A stretch of 50,272 nucleotides of DNA from Prochlorococcus sp. AG-402-B19 (GCA_003279615.1 QCHM01000012.1:1-50272), one strand, 5' to 3'; counted from the first letter of the stretch, positions 1-9,431 are shown. Numbers and translations: made by a program. Notes: generated by a model not told the origin, from the sequence alone.

Positions 1-342
1 ATTAGGGTTATTTTTTTATTGTCAGTAACTGATTTGGCTTTTTCTATTGATAGTATTACCGCTGCAGTTGCAATAAGTGATCAATTCCTTCTTGTTATTA
101 CCGGTGCAATTATAGGTGTTGTAGCATTAAGATTCACATCTGGATTGTTCATTAAATGGCTAGAGATATATGTTAATTTAGAGAAAGCCGGCTATATAGC
201 TGTTGCCTTAATTGGGGTTAAATTAATTATTCAATTAATATTTTACAATATAGTTGTTCCCGAATATTTATTCTTCATGATAATGCTATGTCTTTTCCTT
301 TGGGGTTTTTCTAAAAAGGAAAGTACAATAGATATTATTTAG
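1..342 (+). CDS. TerC-family membrane protein, C-terminal part (5' end outside window)
   Basis: The reading frame is open to the first base of the window, so this is the 3' part of a longer gene. Near the start it carries DLAFSIDS, the acidic membrane motif typical of TerC/Alx-family integral membrane proteins, which are linked to metal (often manganese) handling. At least three hydrophobic segments follow, then a short charged tail (SKKES). An internal TTG lies at 19-21, but codons upstream of it continue the hydrophobic segment, so it is probably not the true start. The 3' end overlaps the convergent fmt gene by 4 bases. The family call rests on one motif plus the hydrophobic pattern; the substrate is unknown. 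Confidence 0.7.
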   Translation: MRVIFLLSVTDLAFSIDSITAAVAISDQFLLVITGAIIGVVALRFTSGLFIKWLEIYVNLEKAGYIAVALIGVKLIIQLIFYNIVVPEYLFFMIMLCLFLWGFSKKESTIDII

Positions 343-1349
343 TTTCCAAAAGTATCATTAATTTTAAGATTAGATTGGTTAGACAATGTAAATCCATCTG
401 TTATATTTTTTCCTTCTAGCTGTGCAATTTTTATTTGAATTGGAAAGTCTTTGGTCATTATCATTATATCAACTTCTTTATTTATCATAATTATTTCTCC
501 TGGGATATTTTTTTGTTCTGAGTTGTCATTTATATCTTTATGTATTAATATTTTTTCTTGATTTCGTAGTATGTTAGCTTCTAAAATTTTAATTCGTTTA
601 CCATTATAAAAAGTAAATGCATTAGGATATAGTCCCAGTATTTTCTTTATAATGGTTCTAGCATTTTGACTCCAATCTATTAAATAGTCTTCTTTTTTTA
701 TTTGTCTTGCATAACTTGGCTTGCCTTCTAGTTCTATTTGATCAATTGCATTTAATTTCTTGAGTCTAGCCTGTTTATTCAACCCTTCAGTTAGTTTTAT
801 ATTCTCAAGACATTGTATTAAAAGTTTTGACGAGATATTAGATAATCTATTCGTTAGCAATTCTAGATTATCTGCATCACTGATAATTGTAGATTCTTGT
901 TTGATGACAGGACCTGTATCTAAACCTTCTTCCATTGCCATAATACAGACCCCTGCCTTGGAATCGTCATTTATAATACTCCATTGAATTGGAGCTGCCC
1001 CTCTCCATACTGGTAATAAAGAAGCATGACTATTCCAGCATCCAAGTTTAGGTAGATCTAATATTTCCCTTGGAAGTATTTGGCCAAAAGCTACAACTAC
1101 ATAAACATCAGCTTTTAATTTAATGAGTAAATTTTTTATATTTTGATCTTTACTAATTGATTGTGTTGTATATACAGGGATATTAAATTCTAATGCAGTC
1201 TTTTTAACTGGTGATGGAGATAAGTTCTTACCCCGACTTCTCCTCCTATCTGGTTGAGTAATTACTGCAGTTACTTCGTAGCCTGCTTTAACTATATTTA
1301 TTAAATGTTCTGAAGAATATTTAGGAGTTCCCCAAAAAATTATTTTCAC
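339..1349 (-). CDS. fmt: Methionyl-tRNA formyltransferase
   Basis: This enzyme formylates initiator Met-tRNA with 10-formyl-tetrahydrofolate, giving fMet-tRNA for translation start. The 336-residue length fits the family. The N-terminal Rossmann-like domain opens with [11 protein letters not shown]. The catalytic set is visible: N106 and H108 in [12 protein letters not shown] and D144 in EEGLDTGPV, matching the E. coli Asn106, His108 and Asp144 numbering. The remaining C-terminal part corresponds to the tRNA-binding domain. Its start overlaps the stop of the upstream tldE/pmbA gene by 4 bases, which suggests translational coupling in a leftward operon with tldE and tldD. Its 3' end overlaps the convergent TerC-like gene. 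Confidence 0.95.
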   Translation of the reverse strand: MKIIFWGTPKYSSEHLINIVKAGYEVTAVITQPDRRRSRGKNLSPSPVKKTALEFNIPVYTTQSISKDQNIKNLLIKLKADVYVVVAFGQILPREILDLPKLGCWNSHASLLPVWRGAAPIQWSIINDDSKAGVCIMAMEEGLDTGPVIKQESTIISDADNLELLTNRLSNISSKLLIQCLENIKLTEGLNKQARLKKLNAIDQIELEGKPSYARQIKKEDYLIDWSQNARTIIKKILGLYPNAFTFYNGKRIKILEANILRNQEKILIHKDINDNSEQKNIPGEIIMINKEVDIMIMTKDFPIQIKIAQLEGKNITDGFTLSNQSNLKINDTFGN

Positions 1350-2731
1350 GCTTCACCAGTTATTGAAATATCTTTCACCCAAACATATGGACTTATTCCT
1401 TGATGAGTAACTATTTGCTCCGATTCTATTTTTACTATATTATTTAGTAATTTTAATATATCTCCGGCAACAGTTGCAGCTTCGATTGATGTCTTTTTGC
1501 CATCATTCACAATCCAACCATCGAAGGGTAACGAAAAAGAGCCTTGACTAGCTTTAACACCAGAGTGTATTGCTGATAATTCATCTATTAGAATGTATTC
1601 TTTCTTGGTGGATATTACGCTTAGAGTTTCATCCTGATCTATTACATTTTCACATTTGCTTACAACTAGCCAATCAGGAGAGACAGATACTTTAGCTCCT
1701 AAACCTGCATGACCTGTGGGTTTAACTCCAAATTTTCTAGCAGTAGCCTCTGAGTGCAGTAAATTAATCAAAACACCTGATTTAATCAAATTAATATTTT
1801 GTGTTGGAGTACCTTCCCCATCAAAACTAAATGCCCCAACGTTTTCAGGATGAAGACCTTCGTCACTTATGTTTAGATTTTTTACTGCTATTTGTTTACC
1901 AATTGAATCTTCGTTCATTAAACTTAGACCGTCAATAATAGATCTTGCATTAAACATTGAACTAAAAGCATTTATCAATTGCAAAAAGGCTTCAGGTGTA
2001 AAGCATATTAAATATTTGTTCGTTTCTATAGCTTCGTAATTTAGATGACTAATTAACTTATTTGAAGTTTCTTTTATACATGAATCTATGTCAAGTTTCT
2101 CTAAATTTGAATTTATTCTAATGGCTCCTGCACTTCTTGGTTTTTTATTTTTTTGTTGTGCTTTTCCATATAAATAAATTGAAGATTGTGATAGTTTCAT
2201 AAATCTATTAGCACCATCGCTATTTATATATAACCTTTCCATATAACTTTCACTTAATCCATTATATGGCACAGAATCTATTGATATATGTGCATTAATT
2301 AATTGCTTTTCTGCTTTTTTTAGTATCACCAATAATTCATCAATTCCATGATCTTTTACAGATGTGGAATTTAATTCATTTATCGGTGACTTGGCTAATG
2401 TTGAAAAGTCTGGTGACTCTTTTTCATTACCAAAATAACTAGCTTCAATTGCTACTCTCATAGCTTTCTTGATTCCTTGGTTTGTTAAATCAGAAGTACT
2501 TGTTATTCCTACCTTTTTTTTATTCCATACTCTTAATGTCATTGAATTTCTTTGAGACCCTTTTAGTTGCTTTGCATTTCCTTGTTGGACCTGCACTGAT
2601 ATATCTCTACTAGATGTAGCACCAATATCCCACTTTTCAATATCTAACTCTTTACTATATTTGATTAAAAGATCTTTAAATAGATTTGGATTTAATTCAC
2701 CAATATTATTATTAGTAATTGAATTCTTCAT
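1346..2731 (-). CDS. pmbA: TldE/PmbA-family metalloprotease subunit
   Basis: A 461-residue member of the PmbA/TldD (U62) family. It is the TldE-type subunit, which lacks the HExxxH zinc site found in its neighbour TldD. In bacteria TldD and TldE form a heterodimeric protease that trims unfolded or modified peptides. Family features seen are the N-terminal [10 protein letters not shown] strand region, the GEGTPTQN stretch in the middle and a glycine-rich C-terminal region ([15 protein letters not shown]). It lies two bases downstream of tldD on the same strand, so the two subunits are almost certainly co-expressed. In cyanobacteria the natural substrate is not established, so the peptide-processing role is inferred from the family. 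Confidence 0.9.
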   Translation of the reverse strand: MKNSITNNNIGELNPNLFKDLLIKYSKELDIEKWDIGATSSRDISVQVQQGNAKQLKGSQRNSMTLRVWNKKKVGITSTSDLTNQGIKKAMRVAIEASYFGNEKESPDFSTLAKSPINELNSTSVKDHGIDELLVILKKAEKQLINAHISIDSVPYNGLSESYMERLYINSDGANRFMKLSQSSIYLYGKAQQKNKKPRSAGAIRINSNLEKLDIDSCIKETSNKLISHLNYEAIETNKYLICFTPEAFLQLINAFSSMFNARSIIDGLSLMNEDSIGKQIAVKNLNISDEGLHPENVGAFSFDGEGTPTQNINLIKSGVLINLLHSEATARKFGVKPTGHAGLGAKVSVSPDWLVVSKCENVIDQDETLSVISTKKEYILIDELSAIHSGVKASQGSFSLPFDGWIVNDGKKTSIEAATVAGDILKLLNNIVKIESEQIVTHQGISPYVWVKDISITGEA

Positions 2732-2733
2732 TT

Positions 2734-4242
2734 TTATCTTCCTCCTACAGTAATTGAATCAACTTTTATATGCGGTTGTCCAACTGTTACATTTACACTT
2801 CCGCTTACAGATCCACAAAATCCAGCTGCAAGATCTAAATCGTTAGCACACATTGATATCCTGGGTAATATTTCTTTTGCCTCGCCAATTAATGTTGCTC
2901 CTTTAACAGGTTTATCTAGTTTCCCATTTTTTATTAGATATCCTTCTTCCACTGAGAAGTTAAATTGACCAGTAGGGCCGACGCTGCCACCACCCATAGA
3001 TTTACAATATAGACCATTATCTATACTTTGTATTAAGTTATCAGGAGTATATTTGCCTTGTTTGATATAAGTATTTCGCATGCGACTTGCTGCAGCAAAT
3101 GAGAAGTTTTGTCTTCTTCCGCTTCCAGTTCTAGGATGACCAGTCCTTAATGCTCCTGCCCTATCTGAGATAAATTGTTTTAATATTCCATCTTCAATTA
3201 ATAAAGTGTTTTGAGGTTCCATACCTTCGTCATCCATTGATAATGAGCCAAAGGCATATGTTGATAGTCCTTCATCAACTGCACTAACAGCTGTGTTGGC
3301 AATTTGTCTGTTGACCTTGTCGTGAAAAGGGGAAGTCCCTCGTTCTAGTTGAGTAGTTTCTAATAGGTGCCCGCAAGCCTCATGGAAAATTACGCCTCCA
3401 AACTTGTTGGCTAGTACAACAGGCATTTGACCCGCTTCAACAAAATCTGCATGAAGCATTTTTTGAGCACTTTCATTTAATTCAATTGCACTTTTATCGA
3501 GGTCCCAGTTTCTCAAATCATTTGGATTACCAGAACTGCCATATCTTCGTGCTGAGGTCGATCTTTTTTTGTCTTTTATTGCAATTACATTTAATCCAAC
3601 GGTCTGATGAAGTCTTATATCTCTTGCAAAAATTCCATCAGTTGCAGCTACAAGTACTTCTTGCCAGTTTCTAGAATAACTAGCTCTTCTGACTTTTAGA
3701 TTTTTGTTTTTATTGGATAATAGATTAGTAGACTCTAATAACCTTATTGTCGATTCATCGAGATCTGGTGAATCTGCTAACCAGTTATTTTTATCAGATC
3801 CGAAATCTTTTAAGCTATCCAAACCTTCAAATTTATTGACGCATAGAGTCCCGATATTTAGTCCTAACATTCCTAAAGCTTGTGAAAGTGCAAATAACAG
3901 TCCTGATTTTGATAAATCATTAGTGCTTACAAAACCATCCTTTTTACCTAAGAAGACTCTTATACCAGCGCCAATACCAAAAGATGGACTGACATTTGAA
4001 ATATTATCTTGTTCGGCGAGTAGTGAAATATTGTCCGATTTTTCTAAGAAGATCTCTACAAGATCTGCCCCAGCAGACTTGCCAAGTGAAAGTAATTCTT
4101 CAATTTGGGGTCTTATTGTTTCATCAAAAGTATGAAATATCAGATTTTCACTTTGTTTAGTCAATAAGGAATCAGTCAATTTTTTTTTTTTTGTATTATG
4201 GCATTTAATAGGCTTAACTGCACATTGCCATCTTAAGATCAC
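2734..4242 (-). CDS. tldD: TldD-family zinc metalloprotease
   Basis: The catalytic partner of the adjacent TldE/PmbA. The zinc motif HEACGH is present with histidines at residues 287 and 291 of this frame, and a C-terminal cysteine in AAGFCGSVSG corresponds to the third ligand of TldD. The glycine-rich GSGRRQNFSFA and MGGGSVGPTGQF segments are typical of the family. The start is uncertain. The only in-frame ATG (4240-4242) adds an unusual MILRWQCAVKPIK leader encoded across a 13-base A run on the coding strand. A TTG at 4177-4179, just after that run, would give a 481-residue protein closer to family size. No neighbouring promoter was identified. Confidence 0.92.
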   Translation of the reverse strand: MILRWQCAVKPIKCHNTKKKKLTDSLLTKQSENLIFHTFDETIRPQIEELLSLGKSAGADLVEIFLEKSDNISLLAEQDNISNVSPSFGIGAGIRVFLGKKDGFVSTNDLSKSGLLFALSQALGMLGLNIGTLCVNKFEGLDSLKDFGSDKNNWLADSPDLDESTIRLLESTNLLSNKNKNLKVRRASYSRNWQEVLVAATDGIFARDIRLHQTVGLNVIAIKDKKRSTSARRYGSSGNPNDLRNWDLDKSAIELNESAQKMLHADFVEAGQMPVVLANKFGGVIFHEACGHLLETTQLERGTSPFHDKVNRQIANTAVSAVDEGLSTYAFGSLSMDDEGMEPQNTLLIEDGILKQFISDRAGALRTGHPRTGSGRRQNFSFAAASRMRNTYIKQGKYTPDNLIQSIDNGLYCKSMGGGSVGPTGQFNFSVEEGYLIKNGKLDKPVKGATLIGEAKEILPRISMCANDLDLAAGFCGSVSGSVNVTVGQPHIKVDSITVGGR

Positions 4243-4314
4243 ATATTTATTTTAATTAGCTCAACTATTAATTTACAAAATGAAGTAATTTGGTTAATTA
4301 TTAATGTTAGGTTT

Positions 4315-4764
4315 TTAGTTTTCACCAATCCATTTTTGACCATTTAATCTTTGAAGAACTCTTGAAATTAATAAAGGTAGAGTAGTTTTTTTCTCATCAA
4401 TTAAAAATGATTCAACTATACTTGGATCTGAATTTGATTCAGCTAATAATATAGTCTTACCGGAGGTAATAATATCTTGATTAAAACAAAGCCAAAACTT
4501 TCTTTCATCAATTAATTCGCAAAAAACCATCCAACATTTTCCTCCAACTACTGGTCTGTTTCCATGAATAAGCTTTATTTCATATATTTCTTTGCCCTTA
4601 TCTTGTATAGATGATTTTAATTCAGGAATAAAGTAATTATTTATGAATTCATTAAATGGTTTGTCTTCAATCTTAGGAGGTTTTGCCGGTTTCTTAGGAA
4701 TCGATGGCTTTTCTATATTTGGATTTTCATTTTTAGATTCGACTTTGGGTGTTGAATTTTCCAT
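4315..4764 (-). CDS. DUF2996-family cyanobacterial protein
   Basis: A 149-residue soluble protein. The first 35 residues are rich in Pro, Lys and Glu (KPSIPKKPAKPPK) and look disordered. The rest resembles the DUF2996 domain shared by cyanobacteria and plastids: an opening PFNEFINNYFIPELK, a central CWMVFCEL strand, then ESFLIDEKKTTLPLL and a closing VLQRLNGQKWIGEN, which is the strongest recognised signature. No catalytic residues or membrane segments are visible. It sits alone between tldD and the LapA-like gene on the same strand, with about 70-base gaps on each side. The function is not known to me, and assigning a photosynthetic role would be inference from phylogenetic distribution only. 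Confidence 0.8.
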   Translation of the reverse strand: MENSTPKVESKNENPNIEKPSIPKKPAKPPKIEDKPFNEFINNYFIPELKSSIQDKGKEIYEIKLIHGNRPVVGGKCWMVFCELIDERKFWLCFNQDIITSGKTILLAESNSDPSIVESFLIDEKKTTLPLLISRVLQRLNGQKWIGEN

Positions 4765-4833
4765 AGATCTATATTAGCAAATCATTTCAAAGTTGTTAAT
4801 TGATGATTGGTTAATATATTTAATACCATATTT

Positions 4834-5385
4834 TTACCATTTTTCGTGTGAATCATCAAACCAATCATTTATGTATAGTTTTTTGTCATTAATACTTTCA
4901 TAATTTTCTTGTTCTTCATAATAGATATTATCCGTTTCATTTAAGTAATCTGAAGTTTCATAATCTCGTTCATTATTTTTGCTAGAATTTTCTGCTGCTT
5001 TAGTTCTTTTACTTATCACTCTAAAACTTGCATTGATAGTTGGTGATGGATCTTTAATATCTCTTTCAATTAATGTATTATCATAGTAAATATTATTACT
5101 TGAGTCTTTTGTTTCATTGTATTCTTCTTGTTCATTCGTATATTTATAATTTATTTTATCAACTTTTGAGATATTGTTATTAGTAATGACATTAGTAATA
5201 AAATAGGAAATTAAAAAACCAGTTCCGGAAGATATAGCAAGATATGATCCTATTGATAAAACTGGAGTATCCCATATAAGTATCTTCAACCTAGTAGACT
5301 GTTTTTGGTTGTTAATTGCTATAAAAATAATTACAATTAATGTTGATAAAAAAGATATGCTTTTAAATAATTTACTTAGATTCAT
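4834..5385 (-). CDS. LapA-like (DUF1049) small membrane protein with acidic tail
   Basis: A 183-residue protein. Two hydrophobic helices (about residues 8-26 and 42-65) flank a short loop with NNQKQSTRLKILIWDTPV, the arrangement of the LapA/DUF1049 domain. After the membrane part comes a long polar, Asn/Glu/Asp-rich tail with no visible motif. The start chosen is the ATG at 5383-5385, which overlaps the ubiX stop in an ATGA arrangement. An ATG six codons upstream lies inside ubiX and is less likely. Translational coupling to ubiX is likely. LapA-type proteins in other bacteria are linked to envelope assembly, but here the family call is moderate and the role unknown. Confidence 0.65.
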   Translation of the reverse strand: MNLSKLFKSISFLSTLIVIIFIAINNQKQSTRLKILIWDTPVLSIGSYLAISSGTGFLISYFITNVITNNNISKVDKINYKYTNEQEEYNETKDSSNNIYYDNTLIERDIKDPSPTINASFRVISKRTKAAENSSKNNERDYETSDYLNETDNIYYEEQENYESINDKKLYINDWFDDSHEKW

Positions 5386-5990
5386 TTCTTTGGACCATCC
5401 CACCTTTTGATTTTACCGAGATCCTCTCCAAGCGAATCAAAAAGTCGAACTACAATAAAATCAATTATATCTTCAATAGTTTGTGGATTTGTATACCACG
5501 CTGGTATCGGTGGGACTATTAATGCCCCAGCCTTGGCCAATCTATTTATATTCTCAATATGAATTAAGTTAAATGGTGATTCCCTTGGTGAAATAATTAA
5601 TGGCCTGTTTTCTTTTAAATGAACGTCTGCACACCTTTCAATTAAACCTGATGAAAAGCCAGAAGCTATTCGACCTAATGTTCCCATTGTGCAAGGGACT
5701 ATAACCATTCCCTTAGTCTTATGACTTCCGCTAGCAATTGATGCTGAATGATCATTCCATCTATAACAAGTTAATTCACCCGATTGAACATTAAGTTTAT
5801 CTCTCCAAAAATATGATTGGTTCTTTGGTTCAATAGGAATATTTATATTCCGCTCACTTTTTGCTACTTCGTAAGCACCTTTACTAAGTATTAAATCAAT
5901 CTTTTTGTTGTTTTCTAGTAATAATTGTATGGATCTCTCACCTAATTGCATGGCTGATGCGCCTGTAATAGCAATGACAATGCTTTTCAT
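5382..5990 (-). CDS. ubiX: Flavin prenyltransferase UbiX
   Basis: UbiX attaches a dimethylallyl group to FMN, making the prenylated flavin cofactor used by UbiD-type decarboxylases. The 202-residue length and Rossmann-like flavodoxin fold fit: VIAITGASAMQLG at the N terminus binds FMN, and SGSHKTKGMVIVPCTMGTLGRIASG in the middle is the family hallmark (quoted in part: VIVPCTMGTLGRIASG). The C-terminal region contains LIVPPIPAWYTNP, matching the conserved substrate-side proline-rich loop. Its stop overlaps the next gene's start by 4 bases, and it follows the RNase II/R-like gene by 6 bases, so it is part of the same leftward transcription unit. No ubiD partner is seen in the window. Confidence 0.9.
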   Translation of the reverse strand: MKSIVIAITGASAMQLGERSIQLLLENNKKIDLILSKGAYEVAKSERNINIPIEPKNQSYFWRDKLNVQSGELTCYRWNDHSASIASGSHKTKGMVIVPCTMGTLGRIASGFSSGLIERCADVHLKENRPLIISPRESPFNLIHIENINRLAKAGALIVPPIPAWYTNPQTIEDIIDFIVVRLFDSLGEDLGKIKRWDGPKK

Positions 5991-5996
5991 TTATAA

Positions 5997-8300
5997 TTAA
6001 TTTTCAGATTTAATACTAATATCACTCTGTTGTTTATTTATAGATTCTGTTTCTTCATTTGTCACAAGTTCTAGATCAATTTGGTTTTTCAACATATCAA
6101 CTTTTATAACTTTAACATATACTTTTTGCCCAAGTTGGTATGTTTTTTTATATTTACGACCTATTAAAAGGTTCTGTCTAGATCTGTATTCATACCAATC
6201 GTCTCCAAGAGTACTTACATGTACTAATCCTTCAGATGTTATATCTTCTAATTCAGCAAAAAATCCATAACTTTGAACCCCAGTAATAACAGCTGTGACT
6301 TTCTTTCCAATTATATTTTGGGCTTCTCGGCACTGAGCAATAGAGATTATATTATTTCTAAATGACTTTGATTGTTTTCTTATTTCATTTAGATATTGAA
6401 TTAACTTCATATTTGAATTGATATCAATAGTCTCTTTAACTTTTGTTGAAAATAAATCCCAAGATATATTATTCCAACTATCTTTTTTACCTAAATCAAT
6501 GGTTTCCTTGCTTCGACTTGATAACTTATTTTTACCTTCATTTAAAAGAGAACTTATGAGAAATTGATTAAATATATTCCAATAGTTCAATGTTGGACAA
6601 CACCATGGAGATTCTATATTTTTCTTGGATAATTCTTCATTTATATTATCGTTGTCTAAAGTATTATTATTTTTATAGAGTTTAAGATGTATTCCTGGTA
6701 TTATATGTTTTACTAATTTATGTAATATTTTCTTTTCACTACTATTCTCAAATGATTTTATGAGTTCTTTTGTTGATATTGAACCATCAATATTAACTAC
6801 TATTGTATTATCTAATGCTAGTGCTGATTTTGTAAGTTCATTTATAGAAGATTGTTCAATTTCTTCATACTCCTTATAAATGAATGGTAAATCATATCCG
6901 ATTAAATGCTGAGCAAGAATATTATTAGACAATCTAATATATACATCTATTATTGACTGAGGATCATAGGAGTCAAATGATTTACTCCAACCGTTGAAAT
7001 CTCTACTTGGAAATGCTTTTTGTAATTCACTTAGTCTTTCTAAGTTAGGTATATTTTGATCTAGTTTTATAGATCCATTGTAATTCTGATTAATTAGTTT
7101 TGATGAATTAATAATAGTGTAAATGACCTCTAAGCTATCTTTAACGGATTTAAGGGCTATAGGAATTGACTTTGATGTAGGTTTTCTATTATTTATTGAT
7201 TTAAGATGGTTTTCTGTAATAAGTTTTATGGGTTTTATTATACTTAGTGAAAATTTCCAATCAGTAACTATACCATCGCTATTAATATCTATCATTAACG
7301 AAATAGACTCTTTTTGTTCATTAAGATTGAATTGAACTTTGGATGTAAGAGAATCATTTAGAAAATCAAGCCAATTATTTCCTAAACAAATTACTTCTCC
7401 TTTCTTTTTAAGATAATTATCTAACTTACTACCTATATTTATTCTTTCGGCAACTGCAGGTGAATGAACCCATATTCTATATCCCCCTTCATAAGGTTCA
7501 GCAAATAAAGCAGGAAGGGAAGGGGAATTTAAGCATTCCCAGCTTTGAAATAATAGTGATGGTTGTGATGTTAAATCTAATCTACCTTTTAGAGCTATTT
7601 TTTTCGGAGAAATTTTTGGTACTACATGATTTTTAGAAATATTATTCTTAGAAAGTAATATTTCAATATCCCCTTCTAGTCCAGAATTTAATGACAATTC
7701 TCTAACAATTACCCCTTTAGCATTTATTTGAGCAATAGGATATTTAGTAATTTTTATTTCATAAATTATATTTTTATTAGGAGGATTATTTAATTTATCT
7801 ATATCGTCTTCTAGTTCAATAATTGAAGAAATCCTGTCATCTAATGGGTATGCTTTTAATACTCCAGAAATTTTATCTAATTCAACTTTTGCAAGCAAGA
7901 TATCATTAAATCTTTTTAAAACACATTGTATTCTCCCTTCAGGAGCTCTTCGTTTATGAGCTTGCTGAGTGATAACTACAATTACTGAATCTCCATGCCA
8001 TGCATTATTTAAATTCGATTCTCTTATATAAATGTCTTCACCTTGATCTTCTCTGACAACAAAGCAATAACCTTTGCTGCTACAACGAACTCTTCCTTGA
8101 ATAAAGTCTATCTGACTGTTTAACGTAAGTGTTTCTTCTTTGTGGTTTTGGATTATTCCAAGCTTATTTAGAGCTTTGATCGCGATTCCTAGATTATCTC
8201 TATCAATTTTCTTAGTCAGTTTCAAGGACTTTTCAAGCTTGTTTACTTCTATTCCTTCCTCTTTATCTAGATTTTCTAGTATCTCTGAGACTGTTGTCAT
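5997..8300 (-). CDS. RNase II/R-like protein with degenerate RNB domain and S1 domain
   Basis: A 767-residue protein with the domain order of RNase R: an N-terminal winged-helix-like segment (about 1-55), a cold-shock/OB segment (about 64-125, IQGRVRCSSKGYCFVVRED), an RNB-like core (about 250-620) and a C-terminal S1 domain (about 663-743, VQSYGFFAELEDITSEGLVHVS). The RNB core aligns by eye at YRIWVHSPAVAERI, which matches the family's IAD(V/P) strand. However, the preceding ID.xxxxxD.DD aspartate cluster is absent, and the distal TSPIRRYADL motif is replaced by SPWCCPTLNYWN near residue 567. It is therefore probably not a nuclease and may act as an RNA-binding partner or regulator. It is followed closely by ubiX. 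Confidence 0.8.
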   Translation of the reverse strand: MTTVSEILENLDKEEGIEVNKLEKSLKLTKKIDRDNLGIAIKALNKLGIIQNHKEETLTLNSQIDFIQGRVRCSSKGYCFVVREDQGEDIYIRESNLNNAWHGDSVIVVITQQAHKRRAPEGRIQCVLKRFNDILLAKVELDKISGVLKAYPLDDRISSIIELEDDIDKLNNPPNKNIIYEIKITKYPIAQINAKGVIVRELSLNSGLEGDIEILLSKNNISKNHVVPKISPKKIALKGRLDLTSQPSLLFQSWECLNSPSLPALFAEPYEGGYRIWVHSPAVAERINIGSKLDNYLKKKGEVICLGNNWLDFLNDSLTSKVQFNLNEQKESISLMIDINSDGIVTDWKFSLSIIKPIKLITENHLKSINNRKPTSKSIPIALKSVKDSLEVIYTIINSSKLINQNYNGSIKLDQNIPNLERLSELQKAFPSRDFNGWSKSFDSYDPQSIIDVYIRLSNNILAQHLIGYDLPFIYKEYEEIEQSSINELTKSALALDNTIVVNIDGSISTKELIKSFENSSEKKILHKLVKHIIPGIHLKLYKNNNTLDNDNINEELSKKNIESPWCCPTLNYWNIFNQFLISSLLNEGKNKLSSRSKETIDLGKKDSWNNISWDLFSTKVKETIDINSNMKLIQYLNEIRKQSKSFRNNIISIAQCREAQNIIGKKVTAVITGVQSYGFFAELEDITSEGLVHVSTLGDDWYEYRSRQNLLIGRKYKKTYQLGQKVYVKVIKVDMLKNQIDLELVTNEETESINKQQSDISIKSEN

Positions 8301-8385
8301 GATTTTTTGAAAATCAAGTTAATTCCATTGTATTTAAGTATTTAACCATATAAGACTATTAATTATGATAATAACTTTTGGATTA

Positions 8386-8679
8386 CTAGTTATCAATAGG
8401 AACCTCTTTTTTTATTTGTAAAAGGAGATTTGTTCCTATGAATAAAAATACTATTCCAGAAAGGAGCTTTAGTATGAAAGCTGGTATTAGGTTTGCAATA
8501 GAACTGCCAGCCAAAGCTCCTAAAAGGGTTGCGAGTATAAGAGCTGTAGACGAGCCTATAAAAACTGCTAAAGGCTTATTGGTTGTACTGCTTAAGGTTA
8601 TTGTTGTTAATTGAGTTTTATCACCAATTTCAGCTAGAAAAACGGTAAAGAATGTTGTAAAAAGTAGCGTAAGTAGCAT
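8386..8679 (-). CDS. UPF0016/GDT1-family membrane protein, half-size (1)
   Basis: A 97-residue membrane protein with three hydrophobic helices. The first carries FLAEIGDKTQLTT, the ExGDKT motif that defines the UPF0016/TMEM165/GDT1 family of cation transporters; in cyanobacteria, homologues export manganese or affect calcium. Full-length family members have two such repeats in one chain of about 200 residues. Here each repeat is a separate gene, with the second (8694-9038) just 14 bases upstream on the same strand. The two products probably pair to form one transporter. Manganese transport is inferred from cyanobacterial relatives and not seen directly. Confidence 0.85.
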   Translation of the reverse strand: MLLTLLFTTFFTVFLAEIGDKTQLTTITLSSTTNKPLAVFIGSSTALILATLLGALAGSSIANLIPAFILKLLSGIVFLFIGTNLLLQIKKEVPIDN

Positions 8680-8693
8680 TTATTTATTTTTTA

Positions 8694-9038
8694 TTAATAA
8701 AAATAGTCAGTTAATCCTTGAGTTACTAGATATATACCTAAACTTAACATAATCAACCCTGAAATCAAAGTAAAACTTTGTCTTGGTAAATTATTCGCTA
8801 TCCATTGTCCTATTATTACTCCAAGAAGGCTTGTAGTGATAAGTGCTAATGCAGCTCCAGTAAAGATAATTATTGGCCTACCTGACTGAGCAGACAACAT
8901 TAAAGTCGCAAGTTGAGTCTTATCTCCTAACTCAGCAAGAAATATTGTGCTAAAAGATGTAATTAATATATTGAAAAAAGCAGATGAATCCTTTTGATCA
9001 CTTACTTTTATTTTAGAATTTGAACTAGGTTGTCTCAT
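8694..9038 (-). CDS. UPF0016/GDT1-family membrane protein, half-size (2)
   Basis: A 114-residue protein and the upstream partner of the gene at 8386-8679. A polar N-terminal tail of about 20 residues (MRQPSSNSKIKVSDQ) precedes three hydrophobic helices. The motif IFLAELGDKTQLATLML contains the conserved ExGDKT, followed by the family-typical SAQSGRP turn. The two half-genes are similar to each other across the first helix, as expected for repeats of one ancestral transporter, and are likely translated from one mRNA. It is probably in the cytoplasmic or thylakoid membrane and probably handles Mn2+ or Ca2+, which is important for photosystem II. Substrate and localisation are inference. Confidence 0.85.
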   Translation of the reverse strand: MRQPSSNSKIKVSDQKDSSAFFNILITSFSTIFLAELGDKTQLATLMLSAQSGRPIIIFTGAALALITTSLLGVIIGQWIANNLPRQSFTLISGLIMLSLGIYLVTQGLTDYFY

Positions 9039-9344
9039 TACTTCACAGTGAGAACTGTTATCTATTGTTTTATGTTCGTATAGTTTTATATCTTATATAA
9101 AAAACGTCTAAATAATCAAGTTATGAATTTTTCTCTATTTCCTTGGTTCATTTTCGTATAAGAAATGCTTTTACTTTTAACCCTAAGACACATTTGAACC
9201 CCTTTAATTCATTAATAAAATGTAGATAAATGTAATAGACGTCATAAAAAGAGCTATTAGCAATGGATTGATGATCAAAATTTTGTAATTATTGTGTACC
9301 ACAGACTGTTTATTTAGTATAATTTCCCAAGTTAAAAAAAAAAC
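9039..9344. other. Intergenic spacer upstream of psb30
   Basis: A 306-base spacer between two divergent genes, the UPF0016 pair (leftward) and psb30 (rightward). Apart from the psb30 -10 box near its right end, I see no ORF, repeat or hairpin that I can support. Confidence 0.5.
9318..9323 (+). promoter_or_regulatory. Likely -10 box of psb30
   Basis: A perfect TATAAT lies 21 bases before the psb30 start codon, in the context TTTAGTATAATTTCC. No convincing -35 element is present at 16-18 bases upstream, which is common for cyanobacterial photosynthesis promoters. The leader would be short (about 15 bases) and ends in an A-run without a Shine-Dalgarno sequence. Confidence 0.45.
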
Positions 9345-9428
9345 ATGGGAAACCTTTTGCCTCTCGTAGCAGTCTTTCTTGCAGGACCAGCCATTATTGC
9401 ATTGATCTTCTATAGAAGAGGTGTTTAA
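9345..9428 (+). CDS. psb30: Photosystem II protein Psb30 (Ycf12)
   Basis: A 27-residue, single-helix membrane peptide. Its core LAGPAIIALIFYRRGV matches the closing part of Psb30/Ycf12, where the motif AGPxIIxLLxxRRGxL ends the protein. Psb30 is a peripheral low-mass subunit of photosystem II near cytochrome b559 that stabilises the complex. The start is the ATG at 9345, after an A-rich leader. The gene ends 3 bases before the convergent recJ stop. The call rests on the short C-terminal motif and the size, so confusion with another small photosystem peptide is possible but less likely. Confidence 0.75.
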   Translation: MGNLLPLVAVFLAGPAIIALIFYRRGV

Positions 9429-9431
9429 AGG

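Noticed and set aside
3704-4135. 143-codon plus-strand ORF
   Set aside because: It is the shadow of the tldD coding strand; the opposite frame has the HExxxH protease motifs.
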